Origin: Smallanthus sonchifolius
Lineage: Eukaryota; Streptophyta; Magnoliopsida; Asterales; Asteraceae
Length of the DNA stretch: 64,000 bases
Assembly (NCBI GenBank): GCA_023525975.1
Contig: CM042032.1
Location: forward strand, 16,436,001 to 16,500,000
Reading direction: 5' to 3'
Shown piece by piece: positions 25,591-36,997 of the stretch (position 1 is its first letter; every line of letters begins with the position of its first letter). Under the pieces are notes generated by a model. That model saw only the letters and a list, made by a program, of their open reading frames with translations, did not search any database and was not told where the DNA came from. A program made the position numbers and the translations under genes.

Positions 25591-26202
25591 ATCCTAATTA
25601 ATTCGAGTGTTCCTAACCGATTTCTCATCCCATCTCTAGTATCATCATTATGTAACAATACTTTGGTGAGAATCTAGAGGGAATCCACCCGTGTATTCGC
25701 GATTTTAGACCAATTTGAATTTTAAAAACTTAGGGTTTAATTCGAGCTTTTTAGTCAAATTTTGGGTTGTTTGGGTAAAACCTTATAGTTAAAACTTGAT
25801 TAGAATATGTAATCGACCCTTAATCAGTCCATTTCATCCGTGATTTTGCCATTAGACCCTCGATTGACCATCGACTCATCTGGGTGGTCTTTTAGGTCAA
25901 AATTGACCGAATGTAGCAAGTGTTTGGTGTAGATGTTGGTCCCATAGGCTAGAATCATAGATTCCGACCTTGTGGTGACCTAATCTACCCATTATTTGAA
26001 CTTCAGTTGAATCTTTAAACTTTAGGAATTTTGAACAAGTGTGGCTCTTGCGCACTTAGCAAGTACGCAGGACCAACACTTGGGAAAAAATTTCTAAGTC
26101 TAGAAATTCAGTTCAAAGAGGAACTGCTATACTAAGTCATGTTTATTCATTTCCAATGAAACTTATTGTTCTGATTATGTTTTCTGTGTGTCTTTGCAGA
26201 TT
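25591..26202 (+). other. Element H spacer before the extra ORF
   Basis: This non-coding stretch is homologous to about 24480-25183. It keeps one hairpin motif (about 26046-26071) and the acceptor-like TCTTTGCAG at 26191-26199. The first clear match to the B spacer is the GTTCCTAA segment followed by CATCCCATCTCTAGT. Confidence 0.65.
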
Positions 26203-29200
26203 ATGGCTCGGGCGTTTACTAACGAATTCAATCTATTAGCTAATACTCAACCGGAATGGAAGGGTGCAGCGCTTCAGTACCGCGAGATAGTTGATTTCTT
26301 GAACCGTTCAAGAATCAGCTACGCTATTTCTGCATACCCGATCGTTTCAAGACCTTATCTGGAGCAATTTTGGGAGACGGCGGAGCATGATTGCATGGTA
26401 ACCCCCAATGTTATAAGGGCTACCGTGGCTGGTCATGACATCGCCTTTTCTGAAGATACAATTAGAAGGGTCCTGCAATTCCGAGATCTCTCGACCGACC
26501 GGACAGCCTATCCAGACTACTTTGTGGATGGCTGTTGGAGGCAAATAATGGGATATGTCGGGGCGAGAGACTATGCTTCGTATAAGAAAATGTGGGTGCT
26601 TGACCAATGGAGATATTTTGCCCACGTCATGATCATGTGCATCTCCTCAAGAAAAGCTGGAAAGGATGCCATGTCATGACCTTGCTGCAGCCATGGTTGG
26701 CTTATCTCTCAATAAGGGCTACAACTCCTCACGCTACATCTTCAAAGCTATCAATGACCAGATCAACACAGATGAGAGGTTCAGGTTCTTATTATACCCT
26801 AGGTTTGTGCAACTACTGATAAACGATGCGTTGCCAAACCTACCTGCTACAGGGGAGAGATTGCAAGTGAAAAGGGTGGACAAGAGGGTGTTCGCACAAT
26901 TCCTTAAGCCATGCAGTGTAGATCCTACCCCTGAGCACACATCACTCTTTGGCCACCTTATAAATGAAGCGTACGTGGCACCAGGTGACTAGAGATGGTA
27001 TAGTCACGATTCAGAGCCAGAATTAAGTGAGCATTCAGATGAACAACAACAACAACAAGAAGAGGAAGATGAAAGTGAAGATGGATCATCTGATAATGGA
27101 GACAAAGAAGGAGGACATGATGGTGCTGAGGGATCCGACTCGGAAGAGACTGAGTCTGATTCTTCTGATTCCAATGATGCACCATCTCAGGCACATCCAA
27201 GGAGAACGACAAAGGTAACCCTACCTGAGTCGTCCTCAAAGAGAAAGCGACAAGCTTCAAGCAGCGAATATGAGACAGATTCTGACTCTGACGCTGCTAT
27301 ACAGAGACAACAATGTGAAAGCATTCATAAGAACAGGGGGGATAGGAAGCAACAACCTATTCCTAGTGAGGTGGTGGTGAGTCCTCAGCAGCAAGTACAA
27401 GTTTCAGCTGCGAGTTCTGACTCAGCTTCCACCCCACCTTCACAACAGTTATATCGAAGACGGGGGAGGCCACAGGTACAACCTGACGTGGTAGTCACTT
27501 CAATCACTGAGGAGGTTCCTGTGATAGTGACCCTCCCTATCACATCTGCCCAGGTGGCGGTGACTACTCCAATTCTCACGGAGTCAGTCACCATCACCCC
27601 TTCCATAACACCTATAACCATCATCACATCCACAATCCCAACAACCACCATTGAACCTTTAAGTCAACCCTTCAACTATGGGGAATTTATTCAAGGGTTT
27701 GACTTCGACACCATCTTCTCCTCCCCAATTCACAATGCCGAAGCGTCATCATCTAGACATCCTGATCCTAATGATGCAAGGATAGATGTTCTGGAAACCC
27801 AAGTTGCTGGATTATTGGAAACTATTCGGAAGTCAAAGGAGGAATCTGACGCTCAACAAACACAGATTAATTCATTGGTGGATGAAGTTAAGATTCTAAG
27901 AAGCCAGAGAACGGGGACTGAAGAGAGACTGAAGAACGTCATAGCCCAGAATGAGCTTCTAATCAGGACAAATGAAATGATTCTGGGTCACAGGTCATCT
28001 CTAGAGCTGAGGTTTGATACTCAACAGAAAGAGCATGAGCTGATGGTCAAACTAATTGCCGATCTGACCAAGAAGCTTGATGCTCACGGGGAGAAAGAGA
28101 AGGAGAAGGAGAAAACTACTGGTGATGAGGCTTGTCATCCTGTTGACTTGACTAAGGATGACGACAAAGACAAGGATCCCAAAGCCGGTCCTAGTGGAGG
28201 TGAGCGCCAAGCTTTAGCAATTGTGCCCATCTCTACTATTCCAATGGCTCAGGGGGAGTCTACTCATCAAGAGGGTGGTGATACCTCTGGTGGTGGTGAC
28301 AAAAGAAAGTCAGTGGCTGATGTTCTTAAGGATCTATCTGATGATGAGATCTTATACCTAAAGCCTGACTATTCCAAGGAAGCACAGATCGATGCTCTCT
28401 TTAATCTAGAAGAAGGAGAGATCGACTCTGGTGATGATTCGGATGAAGATGATGAGGATGTAGTGATAGAAGTTCCCAAGGGTGACGGGGAAGGAGAGTA
28501 TGAGTTAAAAGATGGAGAGATATTTGAATTTCCATCCTTCGAAGCTCAGCTTGACACAGGTTCAGTCGAGCATGCTAGTAATGTGGAAGCCTCGACTGAA
28601 GCCTCCCTAGTTGACCCTACACCTGTGGATCCAGAGGCACCAAAACAAAAAGAGATGCCTTCTACTTCATCTAAGGGTCCAGCTCCTGTTTGGCAAAGAC
28701 GTTTATCATAGACAAACAAGGGGCAACAGGGATGATCTTGGTGTAAGGTTCGAGGAGGATAAGCAGTTGTTCGCAATCAAAAGATCTGGAGGGGTTCAAT
28801 ACTTGAAACCAACCAGAGAAGCGTTCAACTCCTTACCCAAATACGACCTTGTGAACCTAGCAAATAGAGAGCTGCTAGGTCATTCTAATCATGCAGTGGC
28901 GATGGGTTTGTGGGTGGTTCTACAGCGGGAAGCAAGATCTAGGAAGTTCGAAGTGTTCAAGCCTCAAGTGCCCAAGAGAGTCAAGGATAAGACAACAAGA
29001 CATCCTGTGACTAAGAAATTCTTAAAGAAATTGGTATACAAGCCAGTGCTATGTGAAACTAAGATTCCCTTGAGCAAGTTATCTCAGGATATTCTTTGTG
29101 ACATGTGGTACTGGTACGTAGATCCAAAGACGGGCGAGGCTGTGGTGATTGGAAAGGTGAGGTCAGAAAGTGGATGCTTAGTGCCGAGGGAACTAATTAG

Positions 29201-29372
29201 AGTATTTGATGAAGTCTGCTTCATTAACTTCTCTGCGAATGATCTGGAGGCACTAGCAGACAGGTATTGAATGCATACTGACGAGTGGACGAAATTCCTT
29301 GCTTCGAAATATGACAAGGTGATCATGTTCTACCTTGACTATAAGAAGAAGTTGGAAGCTAAACATGCATAG
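26203..29372 (+). pseudogene. Element H extra ORF downstream of pol, nearly complete
   Basis: The start MARAFTNEFNLLANTQPEW at 26203 follows the acceptor-like CAG. In order: a conserved N-terminal domain (26203-26992); a Gln/Glu/Asp/Ser-rich acidic tract (27035-27190); a basic KRKR segment; a Pro/Thr/Val-rich tract (27480-27660) and a GFDFDTIF motif; a coiled coil (27775-28080); an acidic tract (28370-28500); and a conserved C-terminal domain (about 28690-29372) with LFAIKRSGGVQYLKPT and WYWYVDPKTGEAVVIG. Breaks are a one-base loss near 26668, TAG at 26990-26992, frame changes near 28690 and 28740, and TGA at 29268-29270. Intact it would have about 1,050 codons. I see no convincing signal peptide or membrane segment, so calling it an envelope protein would go beyond the sequence. 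Confidence 0.8.
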
Positions 29373-29433
29373 CTGTGAAGACTGAAGACCGAAGACTCAA
29401 GACTAAAGATCGAAGATGATCCAGAGTTGTTGT

Positions 29434-29445
29434 CAAGGGGGAGTT
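29434..29445 (+). other. Polypurine tract of element H
   Basis: CAAGGGGGAGTT directly precedes the LTR start TGTTGAAG. The identical string precedes the 3' LTR of B at 40571-40582. Confidence 0.85.
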
Positions 29446-30003
29446 TGTTGAAGCACTTTCCTGTGACAAACACTCTGGATAGATTATGGATAGATAGAGT
29501 CTTAGTTTAGTACTTTCATGTATGTATTTGTCTTTGCTTGTAAGTGTCTGTATATATTAGTAATCGAGTTGTATTTACTTTTACATATTGATTGTTGCAA
29601 TTTTCTCTAAGTGTTTTGCGCACTTGTATGTGCGCAGGAAGTAGTTCCTGCGTACTTAGCAAGTACGCAAGAATACCTTAGCATACTTGCTATGTACGCA
29701 GGAGCAAATTGCCCTACGCACTTGCTAAGTGCGCATGCATCAGGTCATGTATAAATAGGAATGGTTGACAGGAGATAAGTACGCAATCATAGGCATTCAG
29801 ATTAGCAAATACGCAGAACTTTGTAATCTCAGAACTTCTCTCTGTAACCTTCAAGTGTTTATAATAGACGAACGTTTATAGTGATTATCTTGTCGGTTTA
29901 CTTTGTTTCGTAAGACTCTCCACCAAGTCACGGGTATTCCGCACCCGGTCCGACTAGTAGACCCACTTAAATGTGACAATCCGCCACACCCTAGGGACCT
30001 ACA
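29446..30003 (+). mobile_element. Element H 3' LTR
   Basis: This 558-bp LTR starts TGTTGAAGCAC and ends ACCTACA. It is related to the B LTR (shared ACACTCTGGAT near the start, CACGGGTATTCCGCACCCGG near the end) but clearly diverged. It carries four hairpin units at about 29616-29740, more than the B LTRs, which explains part of the extra length. Confidence 0.88.
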
Positions 30004-31062
30004 CCCTCCCAGTTTCAATCTGTTCAACAGGTGATGGTGACGACTCCAATTCAAATTGAGTCGGTCACTATCACCCCAACCACCATTGCAACATCTACCA
30101 TACAAACTTCCATCCCAACCACTATTCCCTCTACCACCCTTCAACCAATCAGTGAACCCTTTACATATGGAGATTTCACCCATGGGTTCGACTTTGATGA
30201 GATCTTCACCTTTCCCAATCATACAGCCGTAGCCTCTACATCTAGGGATCCAGATCCATAGGATGCAAGAATTGCTACCCTAGAGACTCAAGTTTCTCGT
30301 TTACTTGAGACAGTACGGAAATCAAGGGAGAAGTCTGACTAGCAACAAGGTCAGATTAACTTTTTGGTTAATGAAGTAGCGCCTTTGAAGAAACAAAGGG
30401 CGATTGATGAGTTGCAGCGTAAAGAGCACGATATGATGGTTAAATTGGTCTGTGATATGACCAAAACGTTTGCGGCTCAGGGGGAGAAGATTCAAGAGTT
30501 GCTGAAGGAGTAGGAGAAACCGACAAAGCCAAGTAGTGATGAGGCTTGTCACCTAGTCGACCAGACTAAGGATGACAACACAGACAAGGATCCTGAAGCG
30601 GGTCCAGTGGAAGTGAGCAACAAATGTTAGCGATTGTTCCCATTTCTGTTGTGCCTATGGCTGAGGGGGAGTCCACTCAACATGAAGGTGATGTGTTAGG
30701 TATTGAAGGTGGTACAAGAAAGTTTGCGGCCGATGTACTTAAAGACCTATCTGATGATATTCTTATGATTGAGCCAGACTATTCAAAAGAAGCTCAGATC
30801 GATGCTCTTAGCAATATAGAAGAATGAGAGATCGAGTCTGATGATGAATGGGATGTAGAAGATGAGGATGTTATGGTAGAGTTTCCTAAAGGGGACAGTG
30901 AAGGAGTTTACGAGCTTGAGGATGGAGAGATCTTTGAAGCTCCAGCCTTTGAAGCTACTTCTAACACAGGTTCAGTCGAGCCTAAATTTGTTGCTGAGGC
31001 TAGTGGTGCAGCAACCTCGACTGAAGCCTCTCCCACTGATCCCCAACCTGTTGATCCTAAAG
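30004..31062 (+). pseudogene. Element B extra ORF, middle part
   Basis: The sequence resumes after the H LTR and is homologous to about 27540-28650 of the H copy: VTTPIQIESVTITPT, GFDFDEIFTFPNH, LETQVSRLLETVRKS and DGEIFEAPAFEA. It has the Pro/Thr-rich tract, a shortened coiled coil and the acidic tract. Stops at 30259, 30340 and 30511 and frameshifts near 30610 and 30825 break it. It ends at the TAAAG target of element C and continues at 39800. Confidence 0.82.
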
Positions 31063-32069
31063 TGTAACATCCATGATTTTCTGGCTCTATTTTACTTTAT
31101 CCCAATAATAACACTACATTTAGATCATATATTTATTCAAGCACTTTTCGTCACTTAAATCATTAGATATTTTTTTTATAAATGTTATAAATAAATGAAA
31201 TAGAATTTAAATAAAAAAAAATTTATTATTTCATTTGAACCCTCTCTCATTGTCTTAAACCCTCCATAACCCTTGCACTTGAACCTTTTCACCTTAGATT
31301 AAATCTATTCAATGATTTGAACCCTAACCAGCCCCCTTTGACTTTCTAAAGTCAAACTGACACGAATTTCTTACAAATTTGCATTTATTTCAATCAAACC
31401 CGAATGCAATGGACTTGCCTAGTAGACTTGAATAAATCCCGGTCAGTTTCAAATCAATTCAACACGTTAATTTAATCTAATTCGTGGCCATAATTAAAAT
31501 TTCAAACAGTTTGACCCCGCGAGGTCAAACCGCGTTCAATCCGGTTCTCAATCACGAAATCAGACGCAATTAGCGTCCACAAATCACGCACAATCAAGCC
31601 TATCATGAATCCAGACCTGATTCTCGACTCAATTCATCCCCAATCGGCCTAATTAACGCGTAAATCCGTCGAACAGCTGTCACGGTCAAACCCGTAGTCG
31701 AATCCTATAATTAAAGTGGAATTGGACGATGGAATTCACACCCACACCATCGTATAATATAATACAAACTCTCTGAGCATTCAATCGATTCTCATTTCAT
31801 CCCTGATTTCCGATCAAGCGCCAAGAACAGTAGTTCTTTTGACCGAGCCGTTTGCTTCCAATACTCCAGCTAAACAGGTACTTTTTGTGTCAGTAGTTTC
31901 GTATCTTCACGTTAAGCAATAGCCCTCTGCCAATCTCACATGGCAGAGTGTATCAAACCCAATCACAGTTAGGGTTCTTAAACAGTTTTACGTGAGTTTG
32001 ATTTGGGTTTTTCTTATTTCAAAAATCGTATACGTTTAAGTGGATTCATAATAGACCAGCGAAATCATC

Positions 32070-32306
32070 GAGCCCTGCCGGTTAAGTCACTGCACCGCTG
32101 GACTCGATGGCGTGGGTTCGAAACCCACAACCCGGCTCCTTTTTGCGCAAACCATAAACCTAGACCCGGCCCCATTTCAGCACCATGTTAAGATAGTTCG
32201 GATCAGGTCTAATATCACATGTGGTGCCTTGGGACCAGTGGTAATTCATGTCACACGCATAGAAACCACCCGGGTTTGAACCGGGTGGTCTACATTCTTT
32301 TTTTTT
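32070..32306 (+). other. Two tRNA-like modules in the C 5' LTR
   Basis: Module 1 (32070-32139) starts GAGCC and ends GGCTCC, which pair as a short acceptor stem. It contains GGTTAAGTCAC (D-arm-like), GGACTCGATGG (anticodon-arm-like, as in tRNA-Ser with CGA) and GTGGGTTCGAAACCCAC, a perfect T arm. T5 follows at 32140-32144. Module 2 (about 32225-32290) has GACCAGTGGTAATTCA and GGTTTGAACC, then a run of nine T. The same pair is at 38016-38265 in the 3' LTR. Folds are imperfect, so I do not call functional tRNA genes. Confidence 0.65.
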
Positions 32307-33270
32307 GACATTTTTAACAACAATAATTAACTTATAAAATTTATTTTATAAAACTTATACCATTTGGAACTGAAAAATACAGTAATTTACAATTTTAAAC
32401 ATAAATCACCTATTTTTACACTTTAAATGGTTTAAAACCCCATTTTCCAATATAAAAGTTTATTTTAAACTACTAAATTACAAAACCAAATACCCATTTT
32501 ATAAAACTTCGTTAAGATTTTATAAAATGCACTTCTCCTTGACGTAAAGATTTCATAAAACATTTTTTTATAATAAATCATGTTATATAATTAGGATTTT
32601 AAAATGTATTTAAATGAGTATAACCTTTCTAAATGTATATTAATACACATATATTTACACTTTTATATTTTTAAGAACATACCATTTCTTTTTAACAATT
32701 AAATAAATAAAAAAAAGTTATTTATTTAAATTAAATTATTATCTTACATTAATAATTCATTTAGGGTTTAAATAATTTATGTAATTATTTAAATAAAACC
32801 CTAAGTCAATTGTTATTTTATTATTAAAATCATATATACTTAGAACTTACATTTTATATTAAATTCCTAATCAAATACAAGTACAAGCTTACACACATCT
32901 TTTATATGGAATAACATCAACCCTTTGTCCAAATTCCTACACTCAAACCCGTTGAAACCCTAGACCATACCTTAGACTTCGTGCATATTATTAATTCAAA
33001 TTCATACAATTACTCTAGGTTAACTCTGTGATTTACAAAATAACTGGTGAGACCTATTGCTCGCGTTATCTACACAATTGATTCAAGGTGAGTTTACATA
33101 GCCCTTTTTTGTATTTACATATTTGGGGTGAAACATGATTACATTCAAATACTATTTGCAATTACACACGTACAATTCTACAATATGATCATATGTGTTT
33201 ATTTGTGCTTTATGCTTGAATGCTAATTGTTAAGGCTACATATACATGATATACACGTGCAAATACAAAT

Positions 33271-33431
33271 ACATTACTTCAGGCTAACATGTGTTGTTAG
33301 GCCCTACATTAGGATAACATGTGTTGTTATGCCCTACATTAGGATAACATGTGTTGTTATGCCCTACATTTACATCAGGATAACATGTGTTGTTATGCCC
33401 TACATTAGGATAACATGTGTTGTTATGCCCT
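33271..33431 (+). repeat. 30-bp tandem array in the C 5' LTR
   Basis: Five units contain GGATAACATGTGTTGTTATG; ATAACA and TGTTAT form a 6-bp dyad with a TGTGT loop. One spacing is longer by a TTACATC-type insert. The array is at 39238-39391 in the 3' LTR with small differences. Confidence 0.9.
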
Positions 33432-33837
33432 TCAATTACAAGTTTCATTTGTACATCTAGCTTAACTTAGATTCTCCATAAATGCTTTATAAACCATGCA
33501 TCATATGAACTGTACACAAAACATTTGAACTTTACTTGTGGTGTCAAAACCTATGTATGCTCACCAACTATTGATAGTTGACCCTCTCATTTTATCATGT
33601 TTCAGGTACAGTGTTTGAGTTAAGATTTCAAGTCGCTTCACTTAGGATTGAGGACCTAGTTTTAAAATTAAATAAAGTTATTCATGTATTTTTATTCTTG
33701 TAAGATTTGTACTTGATTACTTGAGATATGAAATGAAAGTTATTGTTTAATTATCACAACTATAGTAAACCATGAGCTTATGAACAGTCTACATGTCCTG
33801 CCCCGACGTTTCCGCCGTCGGTTGGGATGTGACAGAT

Positions 33838-33850
33838 TGGTATCAGAGCC
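33838..33850 (+). other. Primer-binding site of element C
   Basis: TGGTATCAGAGCC follows the LTR end after three bases and matches initiator-Met tRNA. Confidence 0.92.
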
Positions 33851-34475
33851 TTGGTTATAGGGAATTAGGTTATTAGACACCTTTGACCTAGACTATAACC
33901 TTAGGACACCCATTATTGCCATGTTCTATGATTATATGATATGCTACATGCTATGTGCTACATGATTATTTGCTAGACCCCGTTTCTTGCTAGGAGTTAT
34001 CTAAACACTAAATCCAAAATAATAATACCTTTTCCCTTACCCTAAGCCTCAATCCTTCTCTAAAATCATCATCATCATAGCATGTGGGACGTCATAGAAA
34101 TTATTTTTTCACCTCGTTAGGGTTTTAAACTTTGTTAACCAGTAGAGGACATGTGCAATCTGGAAGAGTGACACCTGTATTCTGGGTTTTCTGTCTAGGA
34201 AAGCATTTCATATAAATCCCAATCAACCGAGGGATCCGTATGCTTTCCTGGGAATTCCCGGAATGAGTGTTTACTTATAGGCTAAAGCATGTCTCCTTGA
34301 AAGTTATATGAGCTTAATTAACCTTAATGTGTCATAGTATTCAAGTGATTATGTCACTATTCGAGTACAATCCAAACTATGATTTACTACTTCATCTAAT
34401 TTTTTTTGTTCCCTTTAAATTCAATCAACTTTCATAAGTTCTTACGTCTTTTCTTGTCTTGTGCAAATCTGTAGA
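33851..34475 (+). other. Element C leader
   Basis: This untranslated region carries the inverted repeat GGAAAGCAT (34198-34206) and ATGCTTTCC (34240-34248), with the near-palindrome GGGAATTCCC after it. The same block is in A and D between PBS and gag. Confidence 0.75.
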
Positions 34476-35683
34476 ATGCCTCCCCGTCGTGCTACCGTGA
34501 CCAACAACAACACCGACATTGCTGCTATCCTTGCACAACTTGTAACTCAACTCACCCAAGCTAATGGAGCCATTAGTGGTACCCATGGAACTAATGGTGG
34601 TGGTGGTGCCAACCCACCCCAATGCACTTTCAAACACTTTAACTCAAGAAACCCCGTCAAGTTCTATGGTACCGAAGGGGCTACGGGCCTCCTTCAATGG
34701 TTTGAAAGCATTGAAAACACTTTTCTCAACAGTGATTGCCCTGACCATCTCCGGTTCGCTATGCCACCAGCGTCTTTCAGAAATGGGCGCTCACTTGGTG
34801 GAATGGTGAGAAGAGAAATCGGGGTGTGGATGTGACCAGTGCCTTGCCATGGGACGAAGTTAAGAGACTCATGGCCGAGGAATTCTGTCCTCGTAATGAA
34901 ATGAAGAAGTTGGAGGCCGAGTTTTGGGATCTTACCCAAGACAGTGGTGAAAGTTTAGCCTACACAACTCGTTTCCACGAGTTAAGCCTTCTGGTACCCC
35001 ACATGGTCACCCCACTGACTCGGGGTATTGAGAAGTACATCGGTGGTCTACCCATGGAAATCCAAGATACAGTCCTAGGAAGAAATCCAGCTACTCTTGA
35101 AGACGCTATCCGCCTAGCTGCCACATTAACTGATAACCATGTGAAGGCGGGTACACTAACAAGGAAAGGCGCAAAGAAAGTCACTGACCCAACAACCTCT
35201 TCTGAACCCTCTCAGGAAGACAAACCCAAACCTCTTCACTCCAATAAGAAACGTAACTTTGTTGTCATTACCCCTGCCGTACCAATCAGCCAAGTAGCTC
35301 CCCTAGCCCAAAACCATAATAAGAAACCATACGCGGGCAACAACCCTCTGTGCAACACGTGCAACTATCACCACTTCCCAAACATGCCATGCCGTCTATG
35401 TGCCAATTGTGGAAGGTATAGTCATGTAGCAAACACTTGTCAATCCAGACCAACTGTTAGTCAAACCCACCAAGGGAACCGAGCCAATCAACAAGTTGCC
35501 AATCAAGTCGTACCAGCCATTACTAATGGGCGTGCATGTTATGAATGTGGTAATCCAAACCACTTCAAAAACCAATGCCCAAGGATAGCCAATGCAAACC
35601 AAGGTGGTGCTCGTGGGCATGCCTTCAACATAAACGCTAATGAAACTCAAGACAATGCCGAGGCAGAAAATGAAACCAATTGA
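34476..35683 (+). pseudogene. gag: Element C gag, one frameshift
   Basis: The protein starts MPPRRATVTNNNTDIAAILA at 34476. A single missing base near 34753 moves the reading to another frame, after which the capsid-like core continues (WDEVKRLMAEEFCPRNEMKK). A first Cys-rich segment (CRLCANCGRYSHVANTC) and a CCHC knuckle CYECGNPNHFKNQC follow. It ends with its own short tail (ENETN) at a TGA at 35681-35683, where A and D run on into protease (NGTFLVN). The proper end shows that gag here is a separate protein and not a cut-off polyprotein. It would bind and package its own RNA. Confidence 0.88.
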
Positions 35684-36960
35684 AGCTAATGCAAGATGGA
35701 GTCGAATAAGGATCTAGCTTGGAATAAATTATGTATTGAAATCCTTTATGTTATTTATGTCGTTATCAGAACTATTTACATCTACTACGGTTTGTCACTA
35801 TAAACTTGAACTTGCTAGCCAACTTCAGAAAGTGAATCATTTCGCCATTAACCGTCCATATAAACACTAACGAATTTAAAAGATAAAACTCATCTACCTA
35901 CATCATGCATGAACGCTGAGTAACACACCCGATCGCCTACAAAATCTGATAGTTTCCGATACGCATGAGACTCAATAAACATTCACAAAATACATAATAC
36001 TAGAGTGATCACATTATATTTGCTTATACATGATATCAAATTGTTCACACTATACTTGAAACCTATTCGCTTACAATTAGATCATGCAAGAAACATGAGT
36101 GTTTACATTATACACGGAATTAGATTGTCTACATTCTTGCAATTGATTAAGTACATCATACACAAAGTATGATTATTCAACTTATCCATGAAAACTACTC
36201 GGGTTTTGACGTATTCTCGTCCAAACACGAGGAAGCTATGAAAACCCTAAACTTTGCCACGCTATTACTCTTTAGTACCTGATCGACTCTACTATCTATG
36301 AACATAGTTATTTGTTAGCAACACATATGTGAAAACAATAGTTACGAATTATGTGATTTTGTGTTACCCCCTGGACCCCACACACAATGGGATGAACTAT
36401 GTGGACCATGCGACGATTTGGATAATTGCGGGTGCACACGTAATTATAAAAATCAGCACTTGGAAGACATAGTAAAATCTGTTGTGTGTTATGACATGGA
36501 ACCTATCGTGGTACATAATAACAAAACTAATGTGGTATGATAAGGACATGGTGGATACGCCGCTGGTACTTCCTATATATAAGTGTCCTGTCATAAAATC
36601 AGACGTAGCGTTATTCATGCCATGTAAAGTTTTATGTTGTTTGACGGGGCCAATGTTTGTAAAAAAAAAAAAATTACCCACTGATAATTCCTGAACATAC
36701 TAGATTACATTTTAAACAAACCTTGATCATCTAGTTCCCATCAATTCCATTCCAAGTAATACATTTCATCCTTAGAATCAAAATTATTATTCAACAGACT
36801 TTATCCTTGAGTTCATTTCAATACTAAACCCACTATCATCATTCGTGCCTGATCTTGAGAAGCAAACCTGAACTTTTATCAATTATACTCCTCAAAACGA
36901 TAGCCAAGGCTCGTTAAGATCCGAACCCTCACCCTTCCTGCTTCAGTAGCCTCCATTGAT
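35684..36960 (+). other. Non-coding filler of element C in place of pol
   Basis: No protease, RT, RNase H or integrase motif can be read on either strand. It is AT-rich unique sequence. The 94-codon minus-strand ORF at 36397-36681 and the overlapping plus ORF look random. The last bases (about 36936-36963) read ASVASID and a stop, matching the C-terminal end of pol in A and D (DSIASTS, stop). Pol therefore seems to have been replaced internally while its extreme end was kept. Confidence 0.7.
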
Positions 36961-36963
36961 TAA

Positions 36964-36997
36964 ATTTCGGGACGAAATTCCCTAAACATGGGGATAC
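36964..36997 (+). other. Element C polypurine tract region
   Basis: ATTTCGGGACGAAATTCC followed by AACATGGGGATAC precedes the 3' LTR, as in A and D. Confidence 0.75.

Larger units (their letters stand above)
25591..30003 (+). mobile_element. Element H: 3' part of a sister Copia element inside element B
   Basis: This segment repeats the 3' half of element B in diverged form: spacer, extra ORF, polypurine tract CAAGGGGGAG and a complete 3' LTR ending GGGACCTACA. After 30003 the sequence goes on with the middle of the extra ORF of B. There is no 5' LTR, gag or pol for H, and no target duplication can be seen. The simplest reading is a full H insertion in the extra ORF of B, followed by a deletion that took the 5' part of H and some of the B ORF. 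Confidence 0.75.
31063..33834 (+). mobile_element. Element C 5' LTR
   Basis: It runs from TGTAACATCCATGATTTT to GGATGTGACA. It contains two tRNA-like modules (32070-32300), an AT-rich stretch with no features (32310-33000), a 30-bp tandem array (33271-33431) and a U5 stem-loop (about 33801-33828). The ORFs at 32003-32191 and 33227-33460 are readings of these repeats. Confidence 0.95.

Noticed and set aside
26203..26992. DNA transposase identity for the N-terminal domain of the extra ORF
   Set aside because: No DDE-type motif series, terminal inverted repeats or matching target duplications could be seen; the domain occurs twice in the same place of two Copia elements.
36397..36681. 94-codon minus-strand ORF in element C
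   Set aside because: No recognisable motif, no support from a second copy, and an overlapping ORF of similar length on the plus strand.
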